DNA of 64,000 nucleotides, from assembly GCF_001083805.1 (NCBI RefSeq), contig NZ_JXSK01000006.1:62001-126000 (forward strand), in the 5' to 3' direction. The position numbers and the translations under genes are program-made. The notes under the pieces were generated by a model. That model searched no databases. It was given only the letters and a program-made list of their open reading frames with translations, and was not told where the DNA came from. Of this stretch, positions 54,885 through 64,000 are shown one piece after another (positions within the stretch are counted from its first letter, which is position 1; each line of letters opens with the position of its first letter). Source of the stretch: Photorhabdus luminescens subsp. luminescens (lineage in GTDB: Bacteria; Pseudomonadota; Gammaproteobacteria; Enterobacterales; Enterobacteriaceae).

Positions 54885-55259
54885 ATCAATCCTCACCTAG
54901 CGTGCTGTCCCTTATTATAGTTAGTGATGTTGTATTTATTGGTTTAATCCAGCTAATAATTTTATTTATGAAAAATTTTTTAATAATTTTAATAAAAAAA
55001 ATAAGCTAATCTGTAATTTAATCTTATTCTTTACTATCTTATTTATATTGTTAACATCAGTGTGGGGATATAGGGCAATATATGGGGGGTAAACAGACTT
55101 TCTTATGTATTAATGTTGATTTTGAATTTTTGCTCTATATTATTTTATTCTTCTAACAGTATTTTTATATATATAAGATCATTGTGTGTCTGAGCTTGGT
55201 TTTTTATTTCACTATATGTTTTTAATCTTTGTGAATAAATTTTTTGTTGAGGGGGAAAT
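54885..55259. other. AT-rich region upstream of the MARTX gene
   Basis: About 375 bp with no supported gene. Together with 55329-55555 it probably holds the MARTX promoter. I could not assign promoter boxes confidently. Confidence 0.4.
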
Positions 55260-55328
55260 ATGTTTAAAAAATTCGAACAACTATCTCTGATATCAGTTAT
55301 AAAAAATTCTCATAATTTCATTGATTAG
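55260..55328 (+). CDS. Possible 22-codon leader ORF before the MARTX gene
   Basis: ATG with a strong GAGGGGG ribosome site 7 nt upstream encodes MFKKFEQLSLISVIKNSHNF then ID and a stop. The ribosome site is better than most in the window, but the peptide is short and matches nothing. It may be a leader peptide or a chance frame. Confidence 0.3.
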   Translation: MFKKFEQLSLISVIKNSHNFID

Positions 55329-55555
55329 AAAGTAAATAATCAAAGGAATAATAACTTAATAGAGTTAGAGTAATCTGCCTAAATTAGAGAAAATGATATA
55401 AATAATACCTAATTGATGGCTGTCATTATATTTTTTTCCGTGGAAAGAACGGTGGATTTGCTCTGCCCACGGAAAACTAGATTCTCGAAACCGCTGCTGT
55501 ATCTGTCAGATGCAGTGGTTTTCTATTTAACCACAGCTAAATTAAGGGATTATTT

Positions 55556-58500
55556 ATGGGTAAATCATCAAACCGTAGTACAGAATATTTTTTTACTGGG
55601 AAATACTACGATGATGATGATGGTAATAATATTGTTGCCATCGGCGTAGGAGGGGTTATTTATGCTAAAGGAGGAGATGATCGTATTACCCTCGGATCGA
55701 TTGGGGCGACGGTCTATGCTGATTCTGGTAATAAGGTCGTCAATGGCGGCGCCGGATATTTAAAAATAGTGGATAAGGAAGGTAATCTATCAGTACATGG
55801 CGCTGCGGGTTATTCGGGTATTGATAAGAGTGGTAATGGTGATATTTCATTTGCTGGCGCGGCGGGAGGGGTTGCTATCGATCACCGGGGGAGCCGTGGT
55901 AATCTCAATTTCTCTGGAGCGGCTGCTTATAATGGTCTGAGTCGTAAAGGGCAATCCGGTAAAGTGACTTTTGACGGTGTCGGCGGTTATAACGAATTAT
56001 GGCATGAAACCAATCAGGGCAATTTAAATTTTGCCGGCGCGGGCGCCGGTAATAAAATTGATCGTACCTGGTATAATCACTATGAGAAAAGTCACGGCGA
56101 TGTGAAATTTGAAGGTGGGGGAGCGGCAAATAGCATTAGTTCGCGGGTTGAAAGCGGTAATATTAATTTCACAGGTGCCGGGATTGATAATCACATTATA
56201 CGTAAGGGTAAAGAAGGTAATATTATTTTGCATGGAGCAGGGGCATCAAACCGTATTGAACGCTTGCGCCAAAGTCAAGATCAATATGGACAGACCCACG
56301 GTAATATCGAATTTGAAGGGGCTGGGGGTTATAACCGGATTTATTCTGATGTCGCACATGGTGATATTATTTTCGATGGCGCCGGCGCTTACAATGAAAT
56401 AGCAAGAATTGGTGTAGATAGCGGTTCTCGTGATGGCGCTTTGGAATACGCTAAAGCGGAAGAGATCGTGTTAACGACAGCGACAATAGGAGGAAAATGG
56501 CTCCAACAATTCCAACACCAACAGGTGATGGGGATTAAATCAACTGTCGAGCCTAACACTTATCTGTTTGCGTTTGCCGATGAAATGTACACTAAGCTCG
56601 TTAAGGTCCAACTTCAAAATGATCCTGAAACCGGTAAGCTCGGTTATTACGCCACTTCTTGGTACAAAGAGGGCAATCACCTTAATAATCTTGCTACGCA
56701 GAATATCTCTTCAAATAATGGATTTTTCGATATACGTTGCAATGGGGGCTACCGTCTCTTTAATTTAATCTTTGAACATCATCAACCCGTTACTATTCAG
56801 CATACTGTTGAAGAAGATTTGCAGGAAAACCAGTGGGTGACTTATGCCGGTGGAACTAATGCCAGAGCAGGAGATGTCACGCTGGTTGATGCCAAAATGC
56901 ATGGGCATGCAATTCATTCCGGTGGTTTGGTATTGGATGTTTCAGCGGTGAAATCGAACCGTCAACCAAACACTTATATCTATGCTAAGTATGTTGAGTC
57001 ATATACCAAAGTGGTGATGGTTGAATTGGTGAATAATCTTGAAACGGGTGCGCTGCAATATTATGCCAGTGCGTGGTACAAAGCGGGTGATCATACCAAC
57101 AATTTGGCTGCGGAAGATTTTTCCCAAAAAAATGGTTATCGTTCGATGGATGTGGGCGAGTATTCGCTAACCCATCTGCAATACAAAGTGAATTCAGTAT
57201 GCCGTGTTTCTGAGCATTTAGCCCATACCGAAGAGTACAGTCATCAGGAATTGGTGAAATCATCCACGGATACCGGTGACAGCACCGGTGACATTAATTT
57301 CAAGGGTATCGGGGGCGGTAACGTCATTACTTCCAGTGTCACAAGCGGCAATGTCAATTTTGACGGCGCCGGTGCTGCCAATGTGATTGTCAAACGTGGT
57401 GAACAGGGCAATCTGACATTCCGTGGCGCAGGTCTGGCAAATGTTCTGGTTCATCAAAGTCAGCATGGGGAAATGGATGTTTACGCTGGCGGGGCGGCAA
57501 ACGTTCTGGTTCGAATCGGTGACGGGCGGTATCTGGCTCATCTTCTGGCGATGGGTAATATCTCGATCCATCAGGGTAATGGCAATAGCCGAATTATCAT
57601 GCTTGGGGGGTATAACACCCATAGCCAAATAGGGAATGGCAATGCAAATTGGTTAGGTGCAGGCGGTTTTAATGTGATGACCCAAACCGGTAAGGGGAAG
57701 CTCTCCTCGGTACTGGTGGGCGGCGCCAATGTATTGACTAAGCTTAGTGCCGGTGATTTGGTTGCCGGTATGCTTGGTGGCGCCAATATTATCACTCATC
57801 TTAACGATGATGAAAAATCAGGTACCACGGCGGTTGCATTAGGCGGCGCCAATATTCTGACGAAAAAGGGCAGAGGTAGTGCTATTGCGCTGATGGGCGG
57901 CGGCGCCAATGTGTTTACTCACATTGGCAATGGGAATACGACGGGTGTGATGTTAGGCGGCGCTAATATCTTGACTAAGGTTGGAAACGGTGACATCACG
58001 GGTATCATGCTCGGCATAGGTAATGTGCTGACTCATGTCGGTGGTGGTCAGACTCTGGGAGTTATGGGAGCCGCAGGCAATATCTTTACCAAAACGGGTA
58101 ATGGAACTGCGATTGCGGCCATGATTGGCGCGGGCAATATTTTTACCCATGCCGGCACCGGCGATGCATGGGGGTTGATGGGGGGCTTGGGGAATGTTTT
58201 TACCAAAGTGGGTGATGGTAAGGCGCTGGCATTGATGATAGCTGCCGGCAATGTGTTTACTCACATTGGTGATGAAATGAGTGTTGCCTTGATGTTGGCT
58301 AAAGGCAATATTGCAACCAAAGTGGGTAACGGCATGACGCTGGCAGCAATGATCGGTGAGGCCAATGTGATGACCCATATTGGTAATGGCTCAACCTTTG
58401 CCGCGATGATCGGGCAGGGCAATATCCTGACGAAAGCGGGCAATGATTTAGCGCTCGGTTTGATGGTTGGCGAGGCTAATATCTATTCGCATGTAGGGAA

Positions 58501-61500
58501 TGGCGCCAGTATTGGTTTGTTTGCCGGTGAGCTGAATGTGATGACCAAGGTGGGTGATGGGACAACATTGGCGGCAATGTTTGGTCGAGCTAATATCATG
58601 ACTCATTCCGGCAATGGCTTAACCGGTGTGTTAGCGTTAGGAGAGGCGAATATTGTCACCAAAGTGGGTGATGATTTTATGGGGGTAGTTGCGGCGGCGG
58701 AGGCTAACGTTATCACTCATAAGGGATCATCAACCACTGCTGCTGTGCTATTCGGTAAGGGCAATATTCTAACGAAGGTGGGTAACGGGACAACAATCGG
58801 TTTACTTATTTCCGATGTGGGTAACATCATGACCCATGTTGGTGATGGTTTAACCGTGGGTTTCGCCAAAGGTAAAGCCAATATCATCACTAAAGTAGGG
58901 GAAGGCACTGGGATTAATGCCGTCTGGGGTGAAGCGAATATCTTGGCTCAGGTGGGTAATGGCGACCGTTATAACTTCGCGAAAGGTAAAGCGAACATCA
59001 TTACCAAAGTAGGTAATGAGCAGGAAATCACGGTTGTTCAGGGGGATGCCAATATTATCACCCATATTGGTCACGGTGATGATTATACCGGCGCTTGGGG
59101 CAAAGCTAATGTGATTACCAAGGTCGGTAATGGGCGCAATGTCGTGGTTGCCAAAGCTGATGCCAACATTGTGACTCAGGTCGGTAACGGTGACAGCTTT
59201 AATGCCTTGTGGAGTAAAGGAAATATTGTCACCAAAGTGGGTGACGGCATGCAGGTTACTGCGGCAAAAGGCAAAGCTAATATCACGACCACGGTGGGCA
59301 ATGGCTTAAGTGTCACGGCGACGCATGGCGATTTTAATGTGAATACCAAAGTGGGTGATGGTGTTTCCGTTAACGCTGCGTGGGGTGAATATAACGTTAA
59401 TACTAAAATCGGGCATGGTCTTAATGTTGCGATCATGAAAGGTAAAGGCAATGCCAATATTCATGTTGGCGACGGCCTGGGGATTAACGCCTCTTATGCC
59501 CGTAATAATGTCGCGATTAAGATCGGTAATGGTGATTTCTACACGCTTTCTATTGCAGAAAGCAACACGCAAAGTAATAACCTGCCCTTCCTGTTTAAAA
59601 GTATTAAACAAACTGTGTTAAATGTGGAAGGTAGCTACGCGATTAACTATCTGATTCACGGTAATGAGGCGAATACTTCTGGAACCCTTAAGGGCCGAGG
59701 GGCGATTCATTTAACTGAAGTTTCTGCCATTGATGGTTTCCATATGAATGCCATTGATGAAGTTAGTTCGGATCTGCGTGATAAATTAAGCGGTACGGTA
59801 ACTCAAGTAGAGACTCCTGATACTGAGGCCATCCAGAATGCCTTGCATATTGGAGACAAGGTTAATTCGACTCAGAATGAATCATCATCACAAGCTGATG
59901 CGGTTATTAAACATGCAAAACAGGACAGCGCTGCACAAAATGCGTTAAGTGATAAAGAGAAGGCGGAAGAAAATCACCGCATTCTGGAGCAAGAAAGGGA
60001 TGACCAACTTAAAACAATTTCAAAATCACAATTCCAATTGGAATCAACAGATCAAAATGCGCTGAATATTAATGGGCAACTACAGCGTGATGCAATAAGT
60101 GGAGAGTCCAGGGCAGTAACAAAAGAGTTGCTTTCCATGACTCAACGTCTAAATGCGCTTAATGGCTATGGGAGTTACGATGGTCAATCGGGTGATGAGT
60201 GGCGTGGCCGGTTTGCTATGGGATATTTGGATCGTACTCAGGAGAAATTAGATGACGCCAAATTTATTTCACAGAAAAAATTAGCTGATTTACAGCCGCT
60301 CCTTATTGATAACCAACAACAAATAAAAAATGCCATTGGCAAATCAGAAGCCGGTTTAGATCAAAGTTATCAGCATATAAAGGACTCAGACGACAATATT
60401 GAGGATGCGCGTACAAAAGCGAAATCAAGACATAAAGAAGCAGATTTACAACGTCTGCGGGCAATAAAAGCGGAAAGCGACGCCTATGCTGTGTATGAAG
60501 AAGCGAAACAACGCGGTGAACATGATAGCTCGATAGCGAAAAATAAAGCCGCTCAGGTACAGGTTGATGCGAAAGGGGCGAAACAGGCTGATGATGCAAA
60601 ACCAGATCGTAGCGGGGCGACCGGTAGTGGCTTGTCTGGGAAGGCTTATACACCAATCGACGTAGTGAAACCGAAAAGCCATATCAATCCAGAAGCCAAA
60701 ACGGAAGCTAACGGCTGGAACAGTGAAGATCTGACATTAACAGCCGCAGATTTGGCGGCATTGAATAGTGCGCGACAGGCGATTAATCGATTACAGGTCA
60801 ACAGGAATATTCGAGCAGAACATGTCGGCGCTTCGATTATTTCCCTGCTTACCGGAACGTCAGCCGATAGGGTTGTGGAACCTATCTCAAATCAACCCAG
60901 AAAGTTAATCACAAAAGCACCTGTAATTTCGGGTATTAATTTGCAAGGGTTAGGGCAAGTTGCTGGTGGAGATAGCCTTAAATCCCATTCTTCCATCCTA
61001 AGGGAGTTTCAACCTTTCTTACTGAGTCAGGGTAACAAACAGTTTATTGATTCGACGAAAAGATATCTTGGTCAGATAAATACCGATCGGCCCAGTAAGG
61101 CGCTGGCGTCAGTACGTGAGGCTTTCAGCAATGCGGTCGAACAACCTGATGAGCAGCATGTGTTGCAGCTTGAGCAAGCGCTTGCTCATTGGCAACAGCA
61201 TGATCCCAATGAATTTGCCAAGCGTGGCGGATTAGTCAAAAGCCTGCGTTTTGAGATGGGGGAATTGGTTGCCTACCTTCAAGCAAAAAGGGCTGAATCA
61301 GCCGGAATTTTAGGGGTTAGTTTATCGCCTGCTCATGTTGCACAGTTTGACCAACAGGTATCTTTTGATGGATTCGGGCGTGTGGTCGGTCTGAAAGGTG
61401 ATATCGTGCAAAGCGAAATTAATCGTCTTACTGATTTACAAATCAAGCCATTGACCCAGATTAACTCTGTGGCGGAACGGGAAGCGCCTAAAATTGAAAG

Positions 61501-64000
61501 TGAAAGCCTCATTGTTTTCGTTAGCCGATTGCAACAAGAAGCTATTCCCGAAGGTGTGCCATTAGTTGAACGGGCCAAAAACCTTTGGCTTAGCGGACAA
61601 GTAACACGACAGGAAACCATTAAGCTATTTGAGGATGCGGTTACTCAGTTGCAGACATATCCTGAATTACACACGCTAGCTCAGCAGTTACTGACTGATG
61701 CCCGTAAAGAAAAGGCGACGGGACAATATATTGACAACCTATTTGGCCGTCATTTTGATTCGGAGTTGGCCTATGAGCTGGTGAAAACGACACCGTCGGA
61801 AGCCAGAGATACCGCAGAACGGACAGGAAAGTTCTTGGTGCAGGAATTTGAGCAGTGGATAAGCGGCTATTACCCGGATCAGGTTGTACGTGACAATCAT
61901 ATTGCGGCTAAGATGCGCCTTTTTGCTAGAGCTATCAATCAGGACTTTCGTCCTTGGTTTAGCCGGGCGCCTGAGTTAACCACATTTCTGGACGAGCCGA
62001 CTTTTGCCAATTTCAAGACCATGATGACCACAGTCAATAACGGTTTTGATGTGATTAAAGTGCCATTTCTGTCGGTAAAAATGGCAATCACCTCAGGGAT
62101 GGGGATGGAGCGTGCAGCATGGAAGGTTGGAGGAGATCGTTTCTATGAGGATGTTATCACCAAAGCCCGCTCGACCAGTTCTGAACTGACTGCCGGGGCA
62201 GATGTTAAATACAGAGTGGAAATTACGGGCAAACAGACCAACGACTATGGCACGGCGCTGCCTTATCAACCTGTGCGCGATAAGCATGACGATTTTTTGT
62301 ATGGCAGAAAGGTTGCCGTAGGGCGGATTTTGGTCCCCGGATGGGAGACGGAATTTGAACATCATGCGTTAGCGCAAGGCCACTCTGTGGTGACGGGGGC
62401 ATCTGGTTCAACCAATATCATGGTTCACCTCAATAACTATATCGCCAGTAAACAACCTACTTTCTCGGCTAGACAGAGTTATCTCAACACGCTGGCATTT
62501 TTGGTATTTGATGGTGGTCATTCCGTCAACGAAAGTCTGGCGGTTTATCAGGCACTACAGGTAACCGGTGATGAACAACGTAAGCAGGTACTCAACAGCT
62601 ACACGGCCAATTATCGGGATCTAGTGGATATTGCCGGTGAAGAAAACAAAGTGTGGATAAATCAGGCGCTGGATAACGCTTTCCAAGAAACTGGGGAATT
62701 CTATCAGAAACATGCCAGGGTGAAGCCACAAAGTCGTCCAGCGGTGGAAGAGTTAGACAGGTTATCGGGTAAGAATAAGAAACCAGAACCTACGATCATC
62801 GACGATACTCATCAGGATAACAAAGTGAGCAGGCAACTCGGTGATTGGCAAGTAGAGAAGGTGACGCCACAAGCTGATGGCCGTGAAACTCGCTTTGATG
62901 GTCAGATTATTATCCAAATGGAGGATGATCCGGTTGTCGCTAAAGCCGCGGCCAATCTGGCGGGTAAACACTCAGATTCTAGCGTCGTGGTTCAACTTAA
63001 CTCTAAGGGCAAATATCGTGTGGTTTATGGCGATCTTGCCAGATTATCCGGTAAGTTACGTTGGCAGATTGTCGGTCATGGCCGTGATGCGTCGGAGCAA
63101 AATAACGTTCGTCTGAGTGGTTATGCTGCTGATGAACTGGCGACCAGATTAACGCGGTTCCATCAGAAAATTAATCTGGGTGAAAGGATAATTCATAAAC
63201 CTGATCACATCAGTATTGTGGCTTGTTCTTTGATAAGTGATGACAAACGGGATGGCTTTGCTCGTCGATTTATCTCCGTGTTGAATAAACAAGGCATTCG
63301 CAGCGATGTTTCCGCTCGCAGTAGTGAAGTGGCTGTGGATGCCGGTGGCCGTAAATTTACCCGTGATCAAAATAACCAATGGGTTAACAATCTGTCTGAT
63401 AACAAAGTCGTATTAAATTGGAATGATAAAAATGAGCTGATCGCACATACCGAACAGATTCGTCGTGGTATTGCTGAAAGTGATATCAACCTCTCCAGGG
63501 TAGGACATACCGAAGCTGATACCGTTATTAAAGGCGCGATTACGGGTCGCAATGAAGTGTTAGTTCAACCAAAGAAACGTGAGAATACCATTCAGGTTGA
63601 TCCTGACGATCAATCGAATAATCAACTCAGTTATTCCGGCAATATCCAGGTAAATGTGGGAGATGGAGAGTTTACTGCCCTCAACTGGGGAACCTCGAAC
63701 GTTGGTATTAAAGTGGGTAGCGGTGGTTTTAAATCACTGGCCTTCGGTGATAACAATGTGATGGTACACATCGGTAATGGCGACAGTAAACACAGCTTCG
63801 ATATTGCCGGCTACCAAGCGCTTGAAGGGGCGCAAATGTTTATCGGCAGTCGCAATGTCAGCTTTAATCAGGGCCGCAGTAATGACCTGATTGTGATGAT
63901 GGATAAATCCATTCCAACGCCGCCGTTGGTTAATCCGTTTGATGGCGCTGCGCGTATTGCTCACGTACTGCAAGGGGTTGCCGGTTCCAGTGAGGAGCAA
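55556..64000 (+). CDS. rtxA: MARTX toxin RtxA, 3' truncated by window edge
   Basis: One frame, open for 2815 codons from ATG 55556 (AAGGGAT upstream) to the window edge. The start MGKSSNRSTEYFFTGKYYDD and the glycine-rich repeats to about residue 690 match RtxA of Vibrio cholerae. About thirty 20-residue repeats with xANxxTKVGxG/xANxxTHxGxG follow (about 700-1340), then a coiled coil (1440-1690), a helical region and one effector region (about 2135-2370) that I cannot assign. Next is the autoprocessing C80 cysteine protease domain (about 2425-2660), with WQIVGHGRD His2508 and VACSL Cys2557, the same 49-residue spacing as in V. cholerae. C-terminal repeats (FGDNNVMVHIGNGDSKHSFD) begin near 2695. 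Known role: the repeats deliver effectors into host cells and the protease releases them. rtxC and rtxBDE are not in the window. Confidence 0.95.
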   Translation, partial: MGKSSNRSTEYFFTGKYYDDDDGNNIVAIGVGGVIYAKGGDDRITLGSIGATVYADSGNKVVNGGAGYLKIVDKEGNLSVHGAAGYSGIDKSGNGDISFAGAAGGVAIDHRGSRGNLNFSGAAAYNGLSRKGQSGKVTFDGVGGYNELWHETNQGNLNFAGAGAGNKIDRTWYNHYEKSHGDVKFEGGGAANSISSRVESGNINFTGAGIDNHIIRKGKEGNIILHGAGASNRIERLRQSQDQYGQTHGNIEFEGAGGYNRIYSDVAHGDIIFDGAGAYNEIARIGVDSGSRDGALEYAKAEEIVLTTATIGGKWLQQFQHQQVMGIKSTVEPNTYLFAFADEMYTKLVKVQLQNDPETGKLGYYATSWYKEGNHLNNLATQNISSNNGFFDIRCNGGYRLFNLIFEHHQPVTIQHTVEEDLQENQWVTYAGGTNARAGDVTLVDAKMHGHAIHSGGLVLDVSAVKSNRQPNTYIYAKYVESYTKVVMVELVNNLETGALQYYASAWYKAGDHTNNLAAEDFSQKNGYRSMDVGEYSLTHLQYKVNSVCRVSEHLAHTEEYSHQELVKSSTDTGDSTGDINFKGIGGGNVITSSVTSGNVNFDGAGAANVIVKRGEQGNLTFRGAGLANVLVHQSQHGEMDVYAGGAANVLVRIGDGRYLAHLLAMGNISIHQGNGNSRIIMLGGYNTHSQIGNGNANWLGAGGFNVMTQTGKGKLSSVLVGGANVLTKLSAGDLVAGMLGGANIITHLNDDEKSGTTAVALGGANILTKKGRGSAIALMGGGANVFTHIGNGNTTGVMLGGANILTKVGNGDITGIMLGIGNVLTHVGGGQTLGVMGAAGNIFTKTGNGTAIAAMIGAGNIFTHAGTGDAWGLMGGLGNVFTKVGDGKALALMIAAGNVFTHIGDEMSVALMLAKGNIATKVGNGMTLAAMIGEANVMTHIGNGSTFAAMIGQGNILTKAGNDLALGLMVGEANIYSHVGNGASIGLFAGELNVMTKVGDGTTLAAMFGRANIMTHSGNGLTGVLALGEANIVTKVGDDFMGVVAAAEANVITHKGSSTTAAVLFGKGNILTKVGNGTTIGLLISDVGNIMTHVGDGLTVGFAKGKANIITKVGEGTGINAVWGEANILAQVGNGDRYNFAKGKANIITKVGNEQEITVVQGDANIITHIGHGDDYTGAWGKANVITKVGNGRNVVVAKADANIVTQVGNGDSFNALWSKGNIVTKVGDGMQVTAAKGKANITTTVGNGLSVTATHGDFNVNTKVGDGVSVNAAWGEYNVNTKIGHGLNVAIMKGKGNANIHVGDGLGINASYARNNVAIKIGNGDFYTLSIAESNTQSNNLPFLFKSIKQTVLNVEGSYAINYLIHGNEANTSGTLKGRGAIHLTEVSAIDGFHMNAIDEVSSDLRDKLSGTVTQVETPDTEAIQNALHIGDKVNSTQNESSSQADAVIKHAKQDSAAQNALSDKEKAEENHRILEQERDDQLKTISKSQFQLESTDQNALNINGQLQRDAISGESRAVTKELLSMTQRLNALNGYGSYDGQSGDEWRGRFAMGYLDRTQEKLDDAKFISQKKLADLQPLLIDNQQQIKNAIGKSEAGLDQSYQHIKDSDDNIEDARTKAKSRHKEADLQRLRAIKAESDAYAVYEEAKQRGEHDSSIAKNKAAQVQVDAKGAKQADDAKPDRSGATGSGLSGKAYTPIDVVKPKSHINPEAKTEANGWNSEDLTLTAADLAALNSARQAINRLQVNRNIRAEHVGASIISLLTGTSADRVVEPISNQPRKLITKAPVISGINLQGLGQVAGGDSLKSHSSILREFQPFLLSQGNKQFIDSTKRYLGQINTDRPSKALASVREAFSNAVEQPDEQHVLQLEQALAHWQQHDPNEFAKRGGLVKSLRFEMGELVAYLQAKRAESAGILGVSLSPAHVAQFDQQVSFDGFGRVVGLKGDIVQSEINRLTDLQIKPLTQINSVAEREAPKIESESLIVFVSRLQQEAIPEGVPLVERAKNLWLSGQVTRQETIKLFEDAVTQLQTYPELHTLAQQLLTDARKEKATGQYIDNLFGRHFDSELAYELVKTTPSEARDTAERTGKFLVQEFEQWISGYYPDQVVRDNHIAAKMRLFARAINQDFRPWFSRAPELTTFLDEPTFANFKTMMTTVNNGFDVIKVPFLSVKMAITSGMGMERAAWKVGGDRFYEDVITKARSTSSELTAGADVKYRVEITGKQTNDYGTALPYQPVRDKHDDFLYGRKVAVGRILVPGWETEFEHHALAQGHSVVTGASGSTNIMVHLNNYIASKQPTFSARQSYLNTLAFLVFDGGHSVNESLAVYQALQVTGDEQRKQVLNSYTANYRDLVDIAGEENKVWINQALDNAFQETGEFYQKHARVKPQSRPAVEELDRLSGKNKKPEPTIIDDTHQDNKVSRQLGDWQVEKVTPQADGRETRFDGQIIIQMEDDPVVAKAAANLAGKHSDSSVVVQLNSKGKYRVVYGDLARLSGKLRWQIVGHGRDASEQNNVRLSGYAADELATRLTRFHQKINLGERIIHKPDHISIVACSLISDDKRDGFARRFISVLNKQGIRSDVSARSSEVAVDAGGRKFTRDQNNQWVNNLSDNKVVLNWNDKNELIAHTEQIRRGIAESDINLSRVGHTEADTVIKGAITGRNEVLVQPKKRENTIQVDPDDQSNNQLSYSGNIQVNVGDGEFTALNWGTSNVGIKVGSGGFKSLAFGDNNVMVHIGNGDSKHSFDIAGYQALEGAQMFIGSRNVSFNQGRSNDLIVMMDKSIPTPPLVNPFDGAARIAHVLQGVAGSSEEQ

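Noticed and set aside
55413..55649. 78-codon plus-strand frame overlapping the MARTX start
   Set aside because: It is out of frame with the toxin, whose N-terminus is clearly homologous to RtxA from ATG 55556.
57700..59500. Regularly spaced repeats that might suggest a CRISPR array
   Set aside because: The period (about 60 bp) is in frame, the repeats are degenerate, and the translation is the MARTX 20-residue repeat.
57260..59611. Many minus-strand frames across the MARTX repeats
   Set aside because: They mirror the glycine-rich repeats in antisense and show repetitive composition with no independent protein character.

Overview
The window looks like a chromosomal stretch of an insect-pathogenic enterobacterium, most likely Photorhabdus (Xenorhabdus is the alternative). 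The grounds are a five-module NRPS matching the GameXPeptide synthetase GxpS, a tandem set of PAS4-type LuxR regulators, a MARTX (RtxA) toxin, an ERIC element, and many decayed IS copies. The organism call is inference from gene content; no 16S or housekeeping gene is present.

Layout. (1) 1-14995: 3' part of a giant NRPS that enters from the left (A-T, C/E-A-T, C-A-T, C/E-A-T, C/E-A-T-TE), closed by a hairpin terminator. (2) 15120-15965: AT-rich non-coding stretch. (3) 15966-24877: type VI secretion genes tssB, tssC, tssK, tssL, an OmpA-domain membrane protein, hcp and vgrG. (4) 24891-32777: AT-rich effector/immunity island. It holds a chimeric effector with a C-terminal GH108 muramidase-type domain, a candidate immunity gene, and a run of small exported proteins. 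Several of these are preceded by orphan 3' ends of other effectors, and the island also holds a 0.49-kb duplicated gene, pseudogenes and a broken copy of the effector's own middle. (5) 33032-46804: second part of the T6SS: PAAR, a membrane protein, tssM, a Tle4-like lipase with one intact and one decayed Tli4-like immunity gene, then tssF, tssG, tssJ and tssE. tssH/clpV and tssA are not in the window. (6) 46941-50440: IS630 and IS982 remnants around an Rpn-type nuclease gene whose 3' end is tandemly duplicated. (7) 50562-54006: minus-strand array of PAS4-LuxR regulators made by segmental duplication: three intact genes, one internally deleted, one N-terminal fragment. (8) 54757-54884: ERIC element. 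(9) 55556-64000: 5' part of a MARTX toxin gene, open to the right edge. It holds N-terminal glycine-rich repeats, about thirty 20-residue repeats, a coiled coil, one effector region I cannot assign, a C80 cysteine protease domain, and the start of the C-terminal repeats.

How it works together. Regions 3 and 5 would build a T6SS baseplate, tail and membrane complex. Regions 4 and 5 carry its cargo (peptidoglycan and lipid attack) plus immunity proteins, with clear traces of repeated cargo replacement. The NRPS and the MARTX are separate host-directed products that flank the T6SS locus. The strongest unusual signal is the array of immunity genes preceded by effector 3' tips (28128-32777).
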